Positions 1-7,449 of a stretch of 64,000 nt of DNA are shown piece after piece. A program made the position numbers and the translations under genes. Each line of letters opens with the position of its first letter. The stretch's first letter is position 1. The stretch lies in NCBI GenBank assembly GCA_963733105.1, contig CAVTCB010000005.1:372001-436000 (forward strand), in the 5' to 3' direction. The DNA is from JAFAYN01 sp963733105 (lineage in GTDB: Bacteria > Gemmatimonadota > Gemmatimonadetes > Longimicrobiales > Longimicrobiaceae). The notes beneath the pieces were generated by a model that had not been told where the DNA came from, did no database searches, and worked only from the letters and a program-made list of their open reading frames with translations.

Positions 1-196
1 GGCGGACCACCACCTGTCCCTCGGCCAGGGAGCGGTACCACGCGGCGGAGTACGTCTCCAGTGGGTCTCCCGCGGGCGGCTCCACCTTCACCACGTGCGC
101 GCCGAGCGTGCGCAGCCGCGCGGCTGCGACCGGTCCGGGCACGTTGACCGCGAGCGAGACGACCGTGAAGCCCTGGAGAACGAGGAGATCGGCCAT
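1..196 (-). CDS. CaiB/BaiF family CoA-transferase (5' part only)
   Basis: The gene runs off the left edge, and only the first 65 residues are present. The start is the ATG at 194-196 on the minus strand. The protein opens MADLLVLQGFTVVSLAVNVP, followed by GPVAAARLRTLGAHVVKVEPPAGD. This is the usual N-terminus of family III CoA-transferases and alpha-methylacyl-CoA racemases, where a leader ending in PGP is followed by LGAxVxKVEPPxGD. The family moves CoA between acids or epimerises branched acyl-CoAs. It lies downstream of an acyl-CoA dehydrogenase on the same strand, which fits acyl-CoA catabolism, but a terminator hairpin separates the two. No strong Shine-Dalgarno is seen. Substrate cannot be deduced from this fragment. 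Confidence 0.8.
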   Translation of the reverse strand, partial: MADLLVLQGFTVVSLAVNVPGPVAAARLRTLGAHVVKVEPPAGDPLETYSAAWYRSLAEGQVVVR

Positions 197-216
197 GGTG
201 GTGTGAAGTGGGGAAC

Positions 217-248
217 GAAAAAAGACCCGGGGCACCTGCCCCGGGTCT
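217..248 (-). terminator. Intrinsic terminator after the acyl-CoA dehydrogenase gene
   Basis: An 11-bp GC-rich stem (223-233 with 238-248, 4-nt loop) is bounded on the low-coordinate side by a run of A (218-223). On the minus strand this reads as a hairpin followed by U6. It sits just past the stop of the dehydrogenase and before the CoA-transferase start, so the two genes are probably transcribed separately. Confidence 0.75.
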
Positions 249-269
249 CCCGATCTGCGGGGCGGGCGC

Positions 270-2225
270 TCAGCCGCTCGCCCCGATCTTGGTGGCCACC
301 CGCTCGCCCGAGACCGGCTTCTCCAGCGGCACCTGGGGACCGGTCCGGGGCGCGGCCCTGACGTCCGGCACCGCCTGGATCGCTCCCGCCTCCAGCCACG
401 AGTACTCCCCCTTCAGGACGTCCTGCGCCAGCCGGTAGGTGGAGTCGTCCGCGTTGGTCCACAGCTCCGAGAAGAGCTGGCGGATGCGGAGCCGCGAGCG
501 CCGGCAGAAGACGTCGGCCAGGCGCGACGCCTCCTCGCCGTGCGGCTCGTTGCGCAGGGAGTGCGCGCGGACGCAGGCGGCGGAGATCGCGTACAGCTCC
601 GCGCCGATGTCCACGAAGCGGCCGAGGAGCGCCTGCTTCCGCTCCAGCTTCGCCTGGTACTGCGCCATCGCGCGGAACATGCTCCGCGCCAGCTTGCGCG
701 AGGTCCGCTCCGCGAAGCGCAGGTGCTTCGCCAGGCGACCGAACTCGCCGTACGTCGGGAGCTGCCCCTTGCCGAAGAACTGCTTGGGGAGCCAGGTGGC
801 GTAGAAGGCGCCCGCCTTCGCCATGGCGCCCACCTTCTGCCCCGCGCTCGCCTTGGGGTTGATCAGCTCCCCGGCCACCTGGAGGTGCGTGTCCACCGCT
901 TCGCGGGCGATGAAGAGGCGCATGATCTCCGACGATCCCTCGAAGATGCGGTTGATGCGGAAGTCGCGCAGCATCCGCTCCACCGGGATCGGGAGCTCGC
1001 CGCGGGCCGCGAGCGAGTCCGCCGTCTCGTAGCCGCGCCCGCCGCGGATCTGCAGCAGGTCGTCCACCAGCTTCCAGCCGATCTCCGTGGTCCAGAGCTT
1101 GGCGATGGCCGCCTCCAGGCGGATGTCGTTGCGGGCCTGGTCCGCCAGCGCCGCGGACAGCTCCGCCATGGACTCGATGGCGAAGGTGTTCGCCGCCATG
1201 TCGCCCAGCATCTGCGCCACCGCGTCGTGCTTCCCCACCGCGGCGCCCCACTGCACCCGCTCCGCCGCCCACTTCCGCGCCACCTCCGTGGCCACCTTGG
1301 CGCCGTAGGCCGCGCTCATCGGGAGGGTGAGCCGCCCGGTGTTCAGCGTCATCAGGGCCAGCTTCAGCCCCCGCCCCTCGCCCCAGATCACGTTCTCGCG
1401 GGGGACCCGGACGTTGTCGAAGCGGATCACCGCGTTCTGGATGGCCTTCAGCCCCAGGAAGCGGCACCGGTGCGTGACCTCCACCCCCGGCCAGTCCGTC
1501 TCCACGATGAACGCGGTGATCTGCGGGATCTCCTTCCCGTTCTTGACCTTGGAGGGAGTGCGCGCCATCACCACCAGGAGCTCGGCGATGGTGCCGTTGG
1601 TGCACCACAGCTTCTCGCCGTTGAGGATGAACGCTTCGCCGTCCTCCGTGGGGGTGGCGGTGGTGGTCATCGCCGCCGGGTCGGAGCCCACCTCGGCCTC
1701 GGTGAGGGCGAAGGCGGAGACCGCGCCCTTCGCCAGCCGGGGGAGGTACTTCTTCTTCTGCTCCGGGGTGCCGAACATCTTCAGCGGCTGCGGCACCCCG
1801 ATCGACTGGTGGGCGGAGAGGAGGGCGGTCAGGTTGCCGTCCTTGCTGGTCACCATCCCGATGGTCCGGCCGTACCCCACCTGCGAGAGCCCGATCCCGC
1901 CGTACTCCTCGGGGATCTTGAGGCCGAAGGCTCCCAGCTCCCGCAGGCCGTCCAGCACCTCCTGGGGGAGCTCGCCCGTGCGGTCGATCGCGTCGGAATC
2001 GACCTTCTCCTCCATGAACTTCCGCAGCTTCGCGATGTAGTCGTCGGTCTTCCGCCGGTCCTCGGGGGTCTGCTGCGGATACGGATGGATCAGGTCCAGG
2101 CGGAAGTTCCCGAGGAAGAGCTCCCGGACGAAGCTGGGCGCCGTCCACTCCGTCTCTCGCGCGGCTTCGGCGACTTCGCGGGATTCCTGCTCGGTGGGAG
2201 CGTTGCGGCCCTTCGTCTCACTCAT
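270..2225 (-). CDS. Acyl-CoA dehydrogenase, long VLCAD/ACAD9-like form
   Basis: This is a 651-residue FAD-dependent acyl-CoA dehydrogenase, which makes the trans-2-enoyl-CoA in fatty-acid beta-oxidation. The FAD/substrate motif FALTEAEVGSDPAA lies near residue 172 and GEKLWCTNG near 203. GGRGYETADS and RINRIFEGSSEIMR lie in the C-terminal helical domain, and the Glu of FEG is the position of the VLCAD catalytic base. At about 650 residues it is much longer than the 380-residue short-chain type; the extra C-terminal helical region matches the VLCAD/ACAD9 class. The start chosen is the ATG at 2223-2225 because GGAGGAG lies just upstream; an in-frame extension to 2327 has no such site and no domain content. 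An inverted repeat lies about 70 bp upstream. Confidence 0.9.
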   Translation of the reverse strand: MSETKGRNAPTEQESREVAEAARETEWTAPSFVRELFLGNFRLDLIHPYPQQTPEDRRKTDDYIAKLRKFMEEKVDSDAIDRTGELPQEVLDGLRELGAFGLKIPEEYGGIGLSQVGYGRTIGMVTSKDGNLTALLSAHQSIGVPQPLKMFGTPEQKKKYLPRLAKGAVSAFALTEAEVGSDPAAMTTTATPTEDGEAFILNGEKLWCTNGTIAELLVVMARTPSKVKNGKEIPQITAFIVETDWPGVEVTHRCRFLGLKAIQNAVIRFDNVRVPRENVIWGEGRGLKLALMTLNTGRLTLPMSAAYGAKVATEVARKWAAERVQWGAAVGKHDAVAQMLGDMAANTFAIESMAELSAALADQARNDIRLEAAIAKLWTTEIGWKLVDDLLQIRGGRGYETADSLAARGELPIPVERMLRDFRINRIFEGSSEIMRLFIAREAVDTHLQVAGELINPKASAGQKVGAMAKAGAFYATWLPKQFFGKGQLPTYGEFGRLAKHLRFAERTSRKLARSMFRAMAQYQAKLERKQALLGRFVDIGAELYAISAACVRAHSLRNEPHGEEASRLADVFCRRSRLRIRQLFSELWTNADDSTYRLAQDVLKGEYSWLEAGAIQAVPDVRAAPRTGPQVPLEKPVSGERVATKIGASG

Positions 2226-2295
2226 CTCCACTCTCCTCCAGGGGGGTCGGGAAGCCGTTCCACCGCAACAAGCAAACCGCGAACGACTCGTCGAG

Positions 2296-2324
2296 CCTGA
2301 ACTTAGGAGTGAGCCCGGTTCAGG
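2296..2324. promoter_or_regulatory. Inverted repeat upstream of the acyl-CoA dehydrogenase
   Basis: CCTGAAC (2296-2302) and GTTCAGG (2318-2324) form a perfect 7-bp dyad with a 15-nt gap, about 70 bp upstream of the dehydrogenase start. The size and spacing suit a dimeric repressor. No matching regulator is encoded next to it, so the operator role is inference. Confidence 0.3.
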
Positions 2325-2445
2325 CAATAGCCCCGTCCCGCATCAGGAAAAGAGAGCGGTCAATGATACAAACTGTGAAGCATGGAAAACATTGATGACG
2401 AGGGTATTCAAGTTTTCCGCTTAAATAGCGACACGAGTGGCAACT

Positions 2446-2475
2446 TTGCACTTAATACCGAGGAGAATGTATAAA
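2446..2475 (+). promoter_or_regulatory. Sigma-70-like promoter upstream of the small lipoprotein
   Basis: TTGCAC (2446-2451), an 18-nt spacer and TATAAA (2470-2475) form a good housekeeping-type promoter. It lies in an AT-richer patch (about 2340-2530) that stands out from the surrounding GC-rich DNA. The nearest downstream plus-strand gene starts at 2613, which gives a leader of about 130 nt. Confidence 0.45.
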
Positions 2476-2612
2476 CTTCCAATTTCAGTGAATGTCTTGA
2501 AAGGAGCGATTTAGATACCGGAGCGAGTGGGCTCCCTGCGGAAGGGGGTCTAGCTTACCTCAGAGCCCATGGTAAAGCCCCGGGTATCTTCCCCCTTCAG
2601 CGAGAGAGTCCA

Positions 2613-2807
2613 ATGAACTCCGCACGCCTTTTTGCGTCCGTGCTCCTGCTCGGATTTGCCGGGGCATGCACCCCGGCCGATCCGACTTCCCCCGAGCCCG
2701 GCTCCCCCCCCAGCCAGGCCAGCGGTATGATGGGCGGGGGGTATCGAGTCGAGACCGCGGACACCACGAGACAGTCCAATACCCCCCCGCCGCCGCCGGG
2801 GAGCTGA
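2613..2807 (+). CDS. Small lipoprotein with a GMMGGG motif
   Basis: The product is a 64-residue protein with a lipoprotein signal peptide: a short charged start, a hydrophobic stretch, then the lipobox LLLGFAGAC. The mature part is only about 45 residues and rich in Pro, Ser and Gly. It carries GMMGGGY followed by TADTT and ends in a run of prolines. I do not recognise a family. A second small lipoprotein at 37640-37843 has a similar layout (GTGMLGTG followed by TTDST), so the two may belong to one rapidly evolving group. It converges on the TPR gene at 2839. A GC-rich hairpin (2806-2823) overlaps its stop and may help end transcription. Confidence 0.6.
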   Translation: MNSARLFASVLLLGFAGACTPADPTSPEPGSPPSQASGMMGGGYRVETADTTRQSNTPPPPPGS

Positions 2808-2838
2808 GCCCCGCGGGGGGCTCGGCTCCCCGTGGAAG

Positions 2839-4137
2839 TCATGCAACCACGGTGTGCTCCTCCAGGGTGCGCACCAGGTCCGTAGCGAACTCGCCGACCT
2901 CCGTGCTCTCCTCCGTCCGGGAGGGGGCGCTCTCCGCAGACCGCTCGTTCGCGATCGACTCCTGGATCGCCTGGGCGGAGAGGAGAACCCGAGCCACCTG
3001 CAGCTTCTCCGCGATGTCGTACGAGGCGCGGGCCGCCTTCTCGGCTTCGGACCAGTCCGCCAGGCTCGCCGCGCCCCGGGCGAGGTCGAGCAGCCCCTGG
3101 GCGGTGTTCGGGTGGGCGTCGGTCGACCGGACCATCTGCCAGAGTTCGTCCCGGGCTCCTGCGTACGTGCCGCGGTCGCCGATCGCGCCGGCGGACCGCG
3201 CGAGGTTCCCCAGCGCGATGACGCGGAGGTCGGGGGCCTGCATCTGGGGGAGGAGCGTCTGGAACACGGAGAAGGCGGGGTCGAACTGCCCGTGCTCCAT
3301 CCAGAAGCAGGCGACGTCGTTGGCGAGCGCCTTCACGCGCGGGTTCTCGGGGTCGTACGCTTCGAACGCGGAGCGCGCATAGGCCTGCGCCTCCTCGTTC
3401 CGGCCGCTTTCCACCGCGATGGCGAACAGGTGGTGGAACGTGTACGCCATGATGGGGCGGAGACTGTGCCGCTTCGACGCGCGAAGCGCCCGGACGTAGA
3501 GCGTGCGGGCGACCGGGATGTTCCCCCGCTGCTCGTACAGGCTGGCGAGGGAGGCGAACGCCTCCGCGTACGAGGCCCAGTCCCGGCTCTGGCGGGCCAG
3601 GCCGATGGTGCGCCGGAACCAGGTCTCGGCGCGGGCGAGCTCCCCCTTGCGCCGGGCGATCATCCCCACCCGGAGCCCCGCCGCGGCGTTCCCGGGGCAG
3701 GCGAGGGCCGCCGCCTGCGCGAAGGCGAGGGCGGTGGCGTGCGTCCCGTTGGCGTCGGCCCACTGCGAGACCTCGCGGCAGGCGAGCATCACCGGCTCCG
3801 AGGCCGTGCCCGCCGGGTCCTCCAGGATGGAGGCGATGGTCGCCAGAGCGCCCGCGATCTGCGAGTCGGGATCGGCGGCCAGGAGCGAGGCGGCCCGGCG
3901 ATTGCCGGCCTCGGCCGAGAAGAGCCCCGCACGCGCGTCCGGCGGGGTGATGCTGGACCAGAGCGAGACGTCGCGGAGCGACTGCCAGAAGACCAGCCCC
4001 AGCTCTCCGCCGAACTCGTCGAGGACCTCCGTTCCCTCCAGGGTCTCGGCCCCGTGCAGGATGGCCGGGGGGACGTGCCAGCGCCAGCGGCGGCGCGGCT
4101 TGCGCTGCGGGGTCTCGGCCTTACGCGGCTTCATCAC
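2839..4137 (-). CDS. TPR-repeat protein of unknown function
   Basis: The product is a 432-residue, alpha-helical, Ala-rich protein without a signal peptide. From about residue 120 it contains tandem degenerate tetratricopeptide-like helical pairs, for example AAAGLRVGMIARRKGELARAE, YAEAFASLASLYEQRGNIPV and NDVACFWMEHGQFDPAFSVF. Such arrays usually bind peptides or proteins. The basic N-terminus (RKPRRRWRWH) could touch nucleic acid, but no helix-turn-helix is evident. GTG at 4137 or ATG at 4134 could start it; both are served by GGAG upstream. It converges on the small lipoprotein gene 32 bp away. TPR receptors next to small exported peptides recall peptide-sensing pairs, but nothing here proves such a link. 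Confidence 0.7.
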   Translation of the reverse strand: MMKPRKAETPQRKPRRRWRWHVPPAILHGAETLEGTEVLDEFGGELGLVFWQSLRDVSLWSSITPPDARAGLFSAEAGNRRAASLLAADPDSQIAGALATIASILEDPAGTASEPVMLACREVSQWADANGTHATALAFAQAAALACPGNAAAGLRVGMIARRKGELARAETWFRRTIGLARQSRDWASYAEAFASLASLYEQRGNIPVARTLYVRALRASKRHSLRPIMAYTFHHLFAIAVESGRNEEAQAYARSAFEAYDPENPRVKALANDVACFWMEHGQFDPAFSVFQTLLPQMQAPDLRVIALGNLARSAGAIGDRGTYAGARDELWQMVRSTDAHPNTAQGLLDLARGAASLADWSEAEKAARASYDIAEKLQVARVLLSAQAIQESIANERSAESAPSRTEESTEVGEFATDLVRTLEEHTVVA

Positions 4138-4188
4138 GATCAGCTCCAGGGCTGAAGTAGGTTGCGGTGCTCAGTGAGGTTGTTTTTG

Positions 4189-4204
4189 TATTCTTTATAG
4201 AATA
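4189..4204. promoter_or_regulatory. AT-rich palindrome upstream of the TPR gene
   Basis: TATTCT (4189-4194) and AGAATA (4199-4204) form a 6-bp dyad in an AT-rich spot about 55 bp upstream of the TPR start. Read on the minus strand it includes TATAAAG, which would serve as a -10 element. No convincing -35 was found. Confidence 0.3.
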
Positions 4205-4243
4205 AGAGCACTCCGCACGCCGTCCAGAACGCGGCCCGCAACA

Positions 4244-4314
4244 ATCCGCTCTCTTTGAGACGACCGTGCCTACGCCCGCGACGCGAATCACGCTGATCCG
4301 CTCCCTTTGAGACG
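4244..4314 (+). repeat. Direct repeat pair of 19 bp
   Basis: Two near-identical 19-mers differ at one base: ATCCGCTCTCTTTGAGACG at 4244-4262 and ATCCGCTCCCTTTGAGACG at 4296-4314. They are 52 bp apart. The second contains the -35 hexamer of the promoter described next, so the pair may be activator sites or a duplicated promoter element. Confidence 0.5.
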
Positions 4315-4335
4315 CAGGAACCTGCGGCGTAATAC
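4307..4335 (+). promoter_or_regulatory. Promoter of the SDR gene
   Basis: TTGAGA (4307-4312), exactly 17 nt, then TAATAC (4330-4335) give a good sigma-70 match. The start codon at 4413 would follow a leader of about 70 nt. The -35 lies inside the second copy of the direct repeat. Confidence 0.5.
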
Positions 4336-4412
4336 CGCCATGAACCGGCGGCCCACCCGCTGGCACCCCGTGTGCACGCTCCCCGCGGAAACCTGTTTCC
4401 GGAGCAAATCGA

Positions 4413-5921
4413 ATGAGGGTTCTCGTCACGGGAGGCACGGGGCTGGTGGGGAAGTCTGCGGTGGACCACCTGCTCCGGAGGGGCCACACCGTCCGGCTGC
4501 TGTCGCGGCACGCGGACCAGGACAGCCGGCAGTGGTCGGAGGGGGTGGAGCCCCGGACCGCGGACATGTCCGACGCCGGGTCGCTGCGGGGCGCCGCCGA
4601 CGGGTGCGGCGCGGTGCTGCACGTGGCCGGGATCGTCGACGAGAGCCCCCCGGAGCTGACGTTCCAGGCCGTCAACGTGGACGGCACCCGGCGGCTGGTG
4701 GAGGAGGCGCGGCGCGCGGGTGTGCGGCGCTTCGTCTACGTGTCGTCGCTCGGAGCGGACCACGGCGAGTCGGGCTACCACCGCTCCAAGAAGGCCGCGG
4801 AGGAGGTGGTGCGGGCGGAGTTTCCCGGCGACTGGCTGATCTGCCGCCCCGGGAACGTGTACGGGCCGGGGGACGAGGTGGTTTCGCTCCTCCTCAAGAT
4901 CGTGCGCACGCTCCCCGTGGTGCCCACGGTGGGGGCGGGGGACCAGGAGTTCCAGCCGGTCTGGGCGAACGACCTGGGCGAGGCGCTGGCGATGGCGGTG
5001 GAGCGGACCGACCTGTCGCGCCGGGCGCTGGATCTGGCGGGGGTGGAGCGGACCAGCACCAACGACCTGCTCGAGCGCTTCTCGAGGCTCACGGGGAAGG
5101 AGCCGGCCCGCCTTCCGGTCCCCGAGTGGCTGGCGCAGTTCGGCGCGCGGGCGGTGGACGCGGTGGGGATGAAGCTCCCGGTGAACGCGGACCAGATCAC
5201 CATGCTCCAGGAGGGGAACGTGATCCCTCCCGGCGGGAGCAACGCCCTGACCGAGGTGTTCGGGGTGACGCCGACCACGCTGGACGAGGGGCTGGCGCAG
5301 CTGGTGGACGCCCTCCCCGAGAAGCTCCCCTCGGAGGGGACGGGGCGCCTGCACCGGGAGCGCTTCTGGGCCGACATCCGCGGGAGCCGGCTGTCGCCGG
5401 AGGAGGTGGTCTCGCTGGTGCGCGACGATTTCGGCTCCCTGGTGCCCGAGGGGCTGCTGCAGGTGGGCGCGGAGCCCGGCACCGCGACGCGGCTGGAGAA
5501 GGGGGCGACGCTGACGCTGGCCGTTCCCCTGCGCGGGACGGTGCAGGTGCGGGTGATGGAGTCGGAGCCCCGGGCCATCACCAACGTGACCGTGCAGGGC
5601 CACTTCTTCGCCGGGGTGATCCGCTTCCTCGCCGACGAGCCGGAGCCCGGGGTGGTCCGCTTCGAGGTGCGCGCCTACACCCGCAGCGCCTCCCTGCTCG
5701 ACCGGCTCGCGGTGCGCACGGTGGGGAAGGTAGCCCAGAGCATGACGTGGGGCGCGGTGGTGGAGGAGGTGGTGCGCCGGAGCGGAGGCGCGGCGCCCGA
5801 CGGCGTGCAGAGCGAGGACGAGGTGGTGTCCGCCGAGGAGGCGGAGGGGGTGGAGCGGTGGTCCGAGGAGCTGGTGATGGAGCGCAAGCGCGAGGAGAGC
5901 CCGGACGTGGGGAGCGGGTGA
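4413..5921 (+). CDS. NAD(P)-binding SDR with C-terminal DUF1990/START-like domain
   Basis: This is a 502-residue extended short-chain dehydrogenase/epimerase-like protein. The N-terminal Rossmann motif GGTGLVG starts at residue 7, VNVDGTRRLVEEA comes near 90, and the catalytic-type YHRSKKAAE sits near 126. RPGNVYGPGD near 150 is typical of atypical NDUFA9/YwnB-like SDRs. Residues about 310-460 form a second domain (FWADIRGSRLSPEEVVSLV onward) resembling DUF1990, and the tail is acidic. The fusion is seen in single proteins annotated as complex I NDUFA9-like or NAD-dependent epimerase. It is probably a single-gene unit; its own promoter lies upstream and it ends at a strong hairpin shared with the convergent namZ gene. 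Substrate unknown. Confidence 0.8.
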   Translation: MRVLVTGGTGLVGKSAVDHLLRRGHTVRLLSRHADQDSRQWSEGVEPRTADMSDAGSLRGAADGCGAVLHVAGIVDESPPELTFQAVNVDGTRRLVEEARRAGVRRFVYVSSLGADHGESGYHRSKKAAEEVVRAEFPGDWLICRPGNVYGPGDEVVSLLLKIVRTLPVVPTVGAGDQEFQPVWANDLGEALAMAVERTDLSRRALDLAGVERTSTNDLLERFSRLTGKEPARLPVPEWLAQFGARAVDAVGMKLPVNADQITMLQEGNVIPPGGSNALTEVFGVTPTTLDEGLAQLVDALPEKLPSEGTGRLHRERFWADIRGSRLSPEEVVSLVRDDFGSLVPEGLLQVGAEPGTATRLEKGATLTLAVPLRGTVQVRVMESEPRAITNVTVQGHFFAGVIRFLADEPEPGVVRFEVRAYTRSASLLDRLAVRTVGKVAQSMTWGAVVEEVVRRSGGAAPDGVQSEDEVVSAEEAEGVERWSEELVMERKREESPDVGSG

Positions 5922-5960
5922 GACGGAACGGCAGGGGCAGGGTACAGGGAACAGCAGGCA

Positions 5961-5997
5961 ACGACGGGGCGGCACCTTCACGGCGCCGCCCCGTCGT
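5961..5997. terminator. Bidirectional hairpin between convergent genes
   Basis: There is a perfect 13-bp stem (5961-5973 with 5985-5997, 11-nt loop) between the SDR gene and the convergent namZ gene. It lacks a T tract but closely resembles the 21-bp hairpin at 10589-10635, so this looks like a house-style terminator of the genome. Confidence 0.6.
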
Positions 5998-6004
5998 CCG
6001 CTGC

Positions 6005-7327
6005 TCAGTCAGCCGGATACAGTCGATACCGGTCCCGCTTGGCCGTCCACTCCTGCACCTCCTGCCGCCACCGCTGCGCGATCACCCGCGGATCCTCCCC
6101 CCGGTCGAAGGCGGCGCGCGCCCAGCGCGAGCCGATCATCTGCGTGAATCCCTCGTTGGTGATCCTGAACTGCGCCGGGTGCAGCCGCTTGACCTCGGTG
6201 AGCAGGACCAGCGCCGTGAACACCGGGTCGAACCGCTCGCGGTCGGTGACGGTGAGCCGGACGGCGCGCACCCGCTCGCCGCGGAAGGGGACCCAGGCGT
6301 TCGGGTCGGGGCTGTTCGGGACGAAGCCGACGGTGTCCAGCCGCACCCCCGGGAGCTCGTACTCGCGCGTCCGCTCCAGGACCCGGGCGGCGTCCATCCA
6401 CGGCGCGCCCAGGTAGGAGAAGGGCGCCTCCGTCCCCCGCCCCGTGCTCAGGTTGGTGGCCTCGGCCAGCACCAGCCCCGAGTACTTCAGCGCTGCGTCC
6501 GCGGAGCGGATGTTGGGCGAAGGGTTGATCCAGCGCAGCCCCGTGCGGTCGAACCACTCGTCCCCGCGCCACCCCGCGGCAGGGACCACGTGCAGCCGGG
6601 CGCCGACCTTGGCGTCCTCGTTGTAGTAGCGGGCCACCTCGCCGGACGTCATCCCGTGGCGGAGGGGGACGGCGTAGTACCCGGTGATCACCTGCGTCAC
6701 CTCGCGCACGTCCATGTGCATCAGCGGGCCGTCGATCCGGGCGGTGATCGGGTTGGGGCGGTCCAGCACCACGAAGGGGATGTTCCGCTTCGCCGCCTCC
6801 TCCATGGCCATGGCCATGGTCCAGACGAAGGTGTAGGGACGGGCGCCGATGTCCTGGATGTCGAAGAGGAGGACGTCCACCTCCCGCAGCATCTCGTCCG
6901 TGGGGCGCTGCGTCCGCCCGTAGAGCGAGTACACGGGCACCCCGGTCTTCTCGTCGCGGGCGGACTCGATCTTCTTCCCCGCCTCGACGTCGCCGCGGAT
7001 GCCGTGCTCCGGGCCGAACAGCGCCGTCAGCCTCACCCCCGGCGTGCGGGCGAGCAGGTCGGCCGCGTGCTCGCCCGTGCTGGACAGGGCGGTCTGGTTG
7101 GTGATGAGCCCCACGCGCTTGCCGCGCACCAGGTGCAGGGAGTCGCGCACCAGGACCTCCAGCCCCGTGAGCACCCGCGCGTCCCGCTGCGCGGCGGCGG
7201 GTCCGGTGCCGGCGGGCGTGTCCCGCGGGGCGGGCGCCGCGCTGCAGGCGGTCCCTCCGGCCAGGAGAAAGCCGAGCAGGAGCGCCAGCCGTGGCGCGGG
7301 GGGCGATTGGCGGTGCATCATCGGCAT
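6005..7327 (-). CDS. namZ: NamZ-type exo-beta-N-acetylmuramidase (DUF1343), lipoprotein
   Basis: This 440-residue protein matches DUF1343. The founding member, Bacillus subtilis YbbC/NamZ (GH171), releases MurNAc from the non-reducing end of cell-wall glycan. Family landmarks are visible: KRVGLITNQTA near residue 69, ALFGPEHGIRG near 104, DVLLFDIQDIGARPYTF near 150, VVLDRPNPI near 186 and NPSPNIRS near 268. The N-terminus is a lipoprotein signal ending LLAGGTAC, which places the enzyme on the periplasmic side. Genes for downstream MurNAc handling (murQ, anmK, nagZ, ampG) lie 13 kb away in this window. Several Met codons cluster at the start (7327, 7321, 7318) and the choice among them is uncertain. 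Confidence 0.88.
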   Translation of the reverse strand: MPMMHRQSPPAPRLALLLGFLLAGGTACSAAPAPRDTPAGTGPAAAQRDARVLTGLEVLVRDSLHLVRGKRVGLITNQTALSSTGEHAADLLARTPGVRLTALFGPEHGIRGDVEAGKKIESARDEKTGVPVYSLYGRTQRPTDEMLREVDVLLFDIQDIGARPYTFVWTMAMAMEEAAKRNIPFVVLDRPNPITARIDGPLMHMDVREVTQVITGYYAVPLRHGMTSGEVARYYNEDAKVGARLHVVPAAGWRGDEWFDRTGLRWINPSPNIRSADAALKYSGLVLAEATNLSTGRGTEAPFSYLGAPWMDAARVLERTREYELPGVRLDTVGFVPNSPDPNAWVPFRGERVRAVRLTVTDRERFDPVFTALVLLTEVKRLHPAQFRITNEGFTQMIGSRWARAAFDRGEDPRVIAQRWRQEVQEWTAKRDRYRLYPAD

Positions 7328-7449
7328 CCGTATCTTGGGTGCGTCGGTCCGGTCGCCGGGGAAGCTCCCCGCGGCGCTCGCGCGCCGTGCTGCGAAACCC
7401 GGACCACCGCCGAGCGGGCGGGACAGCCAAGAGCCGAAGAGGGAGGGAG

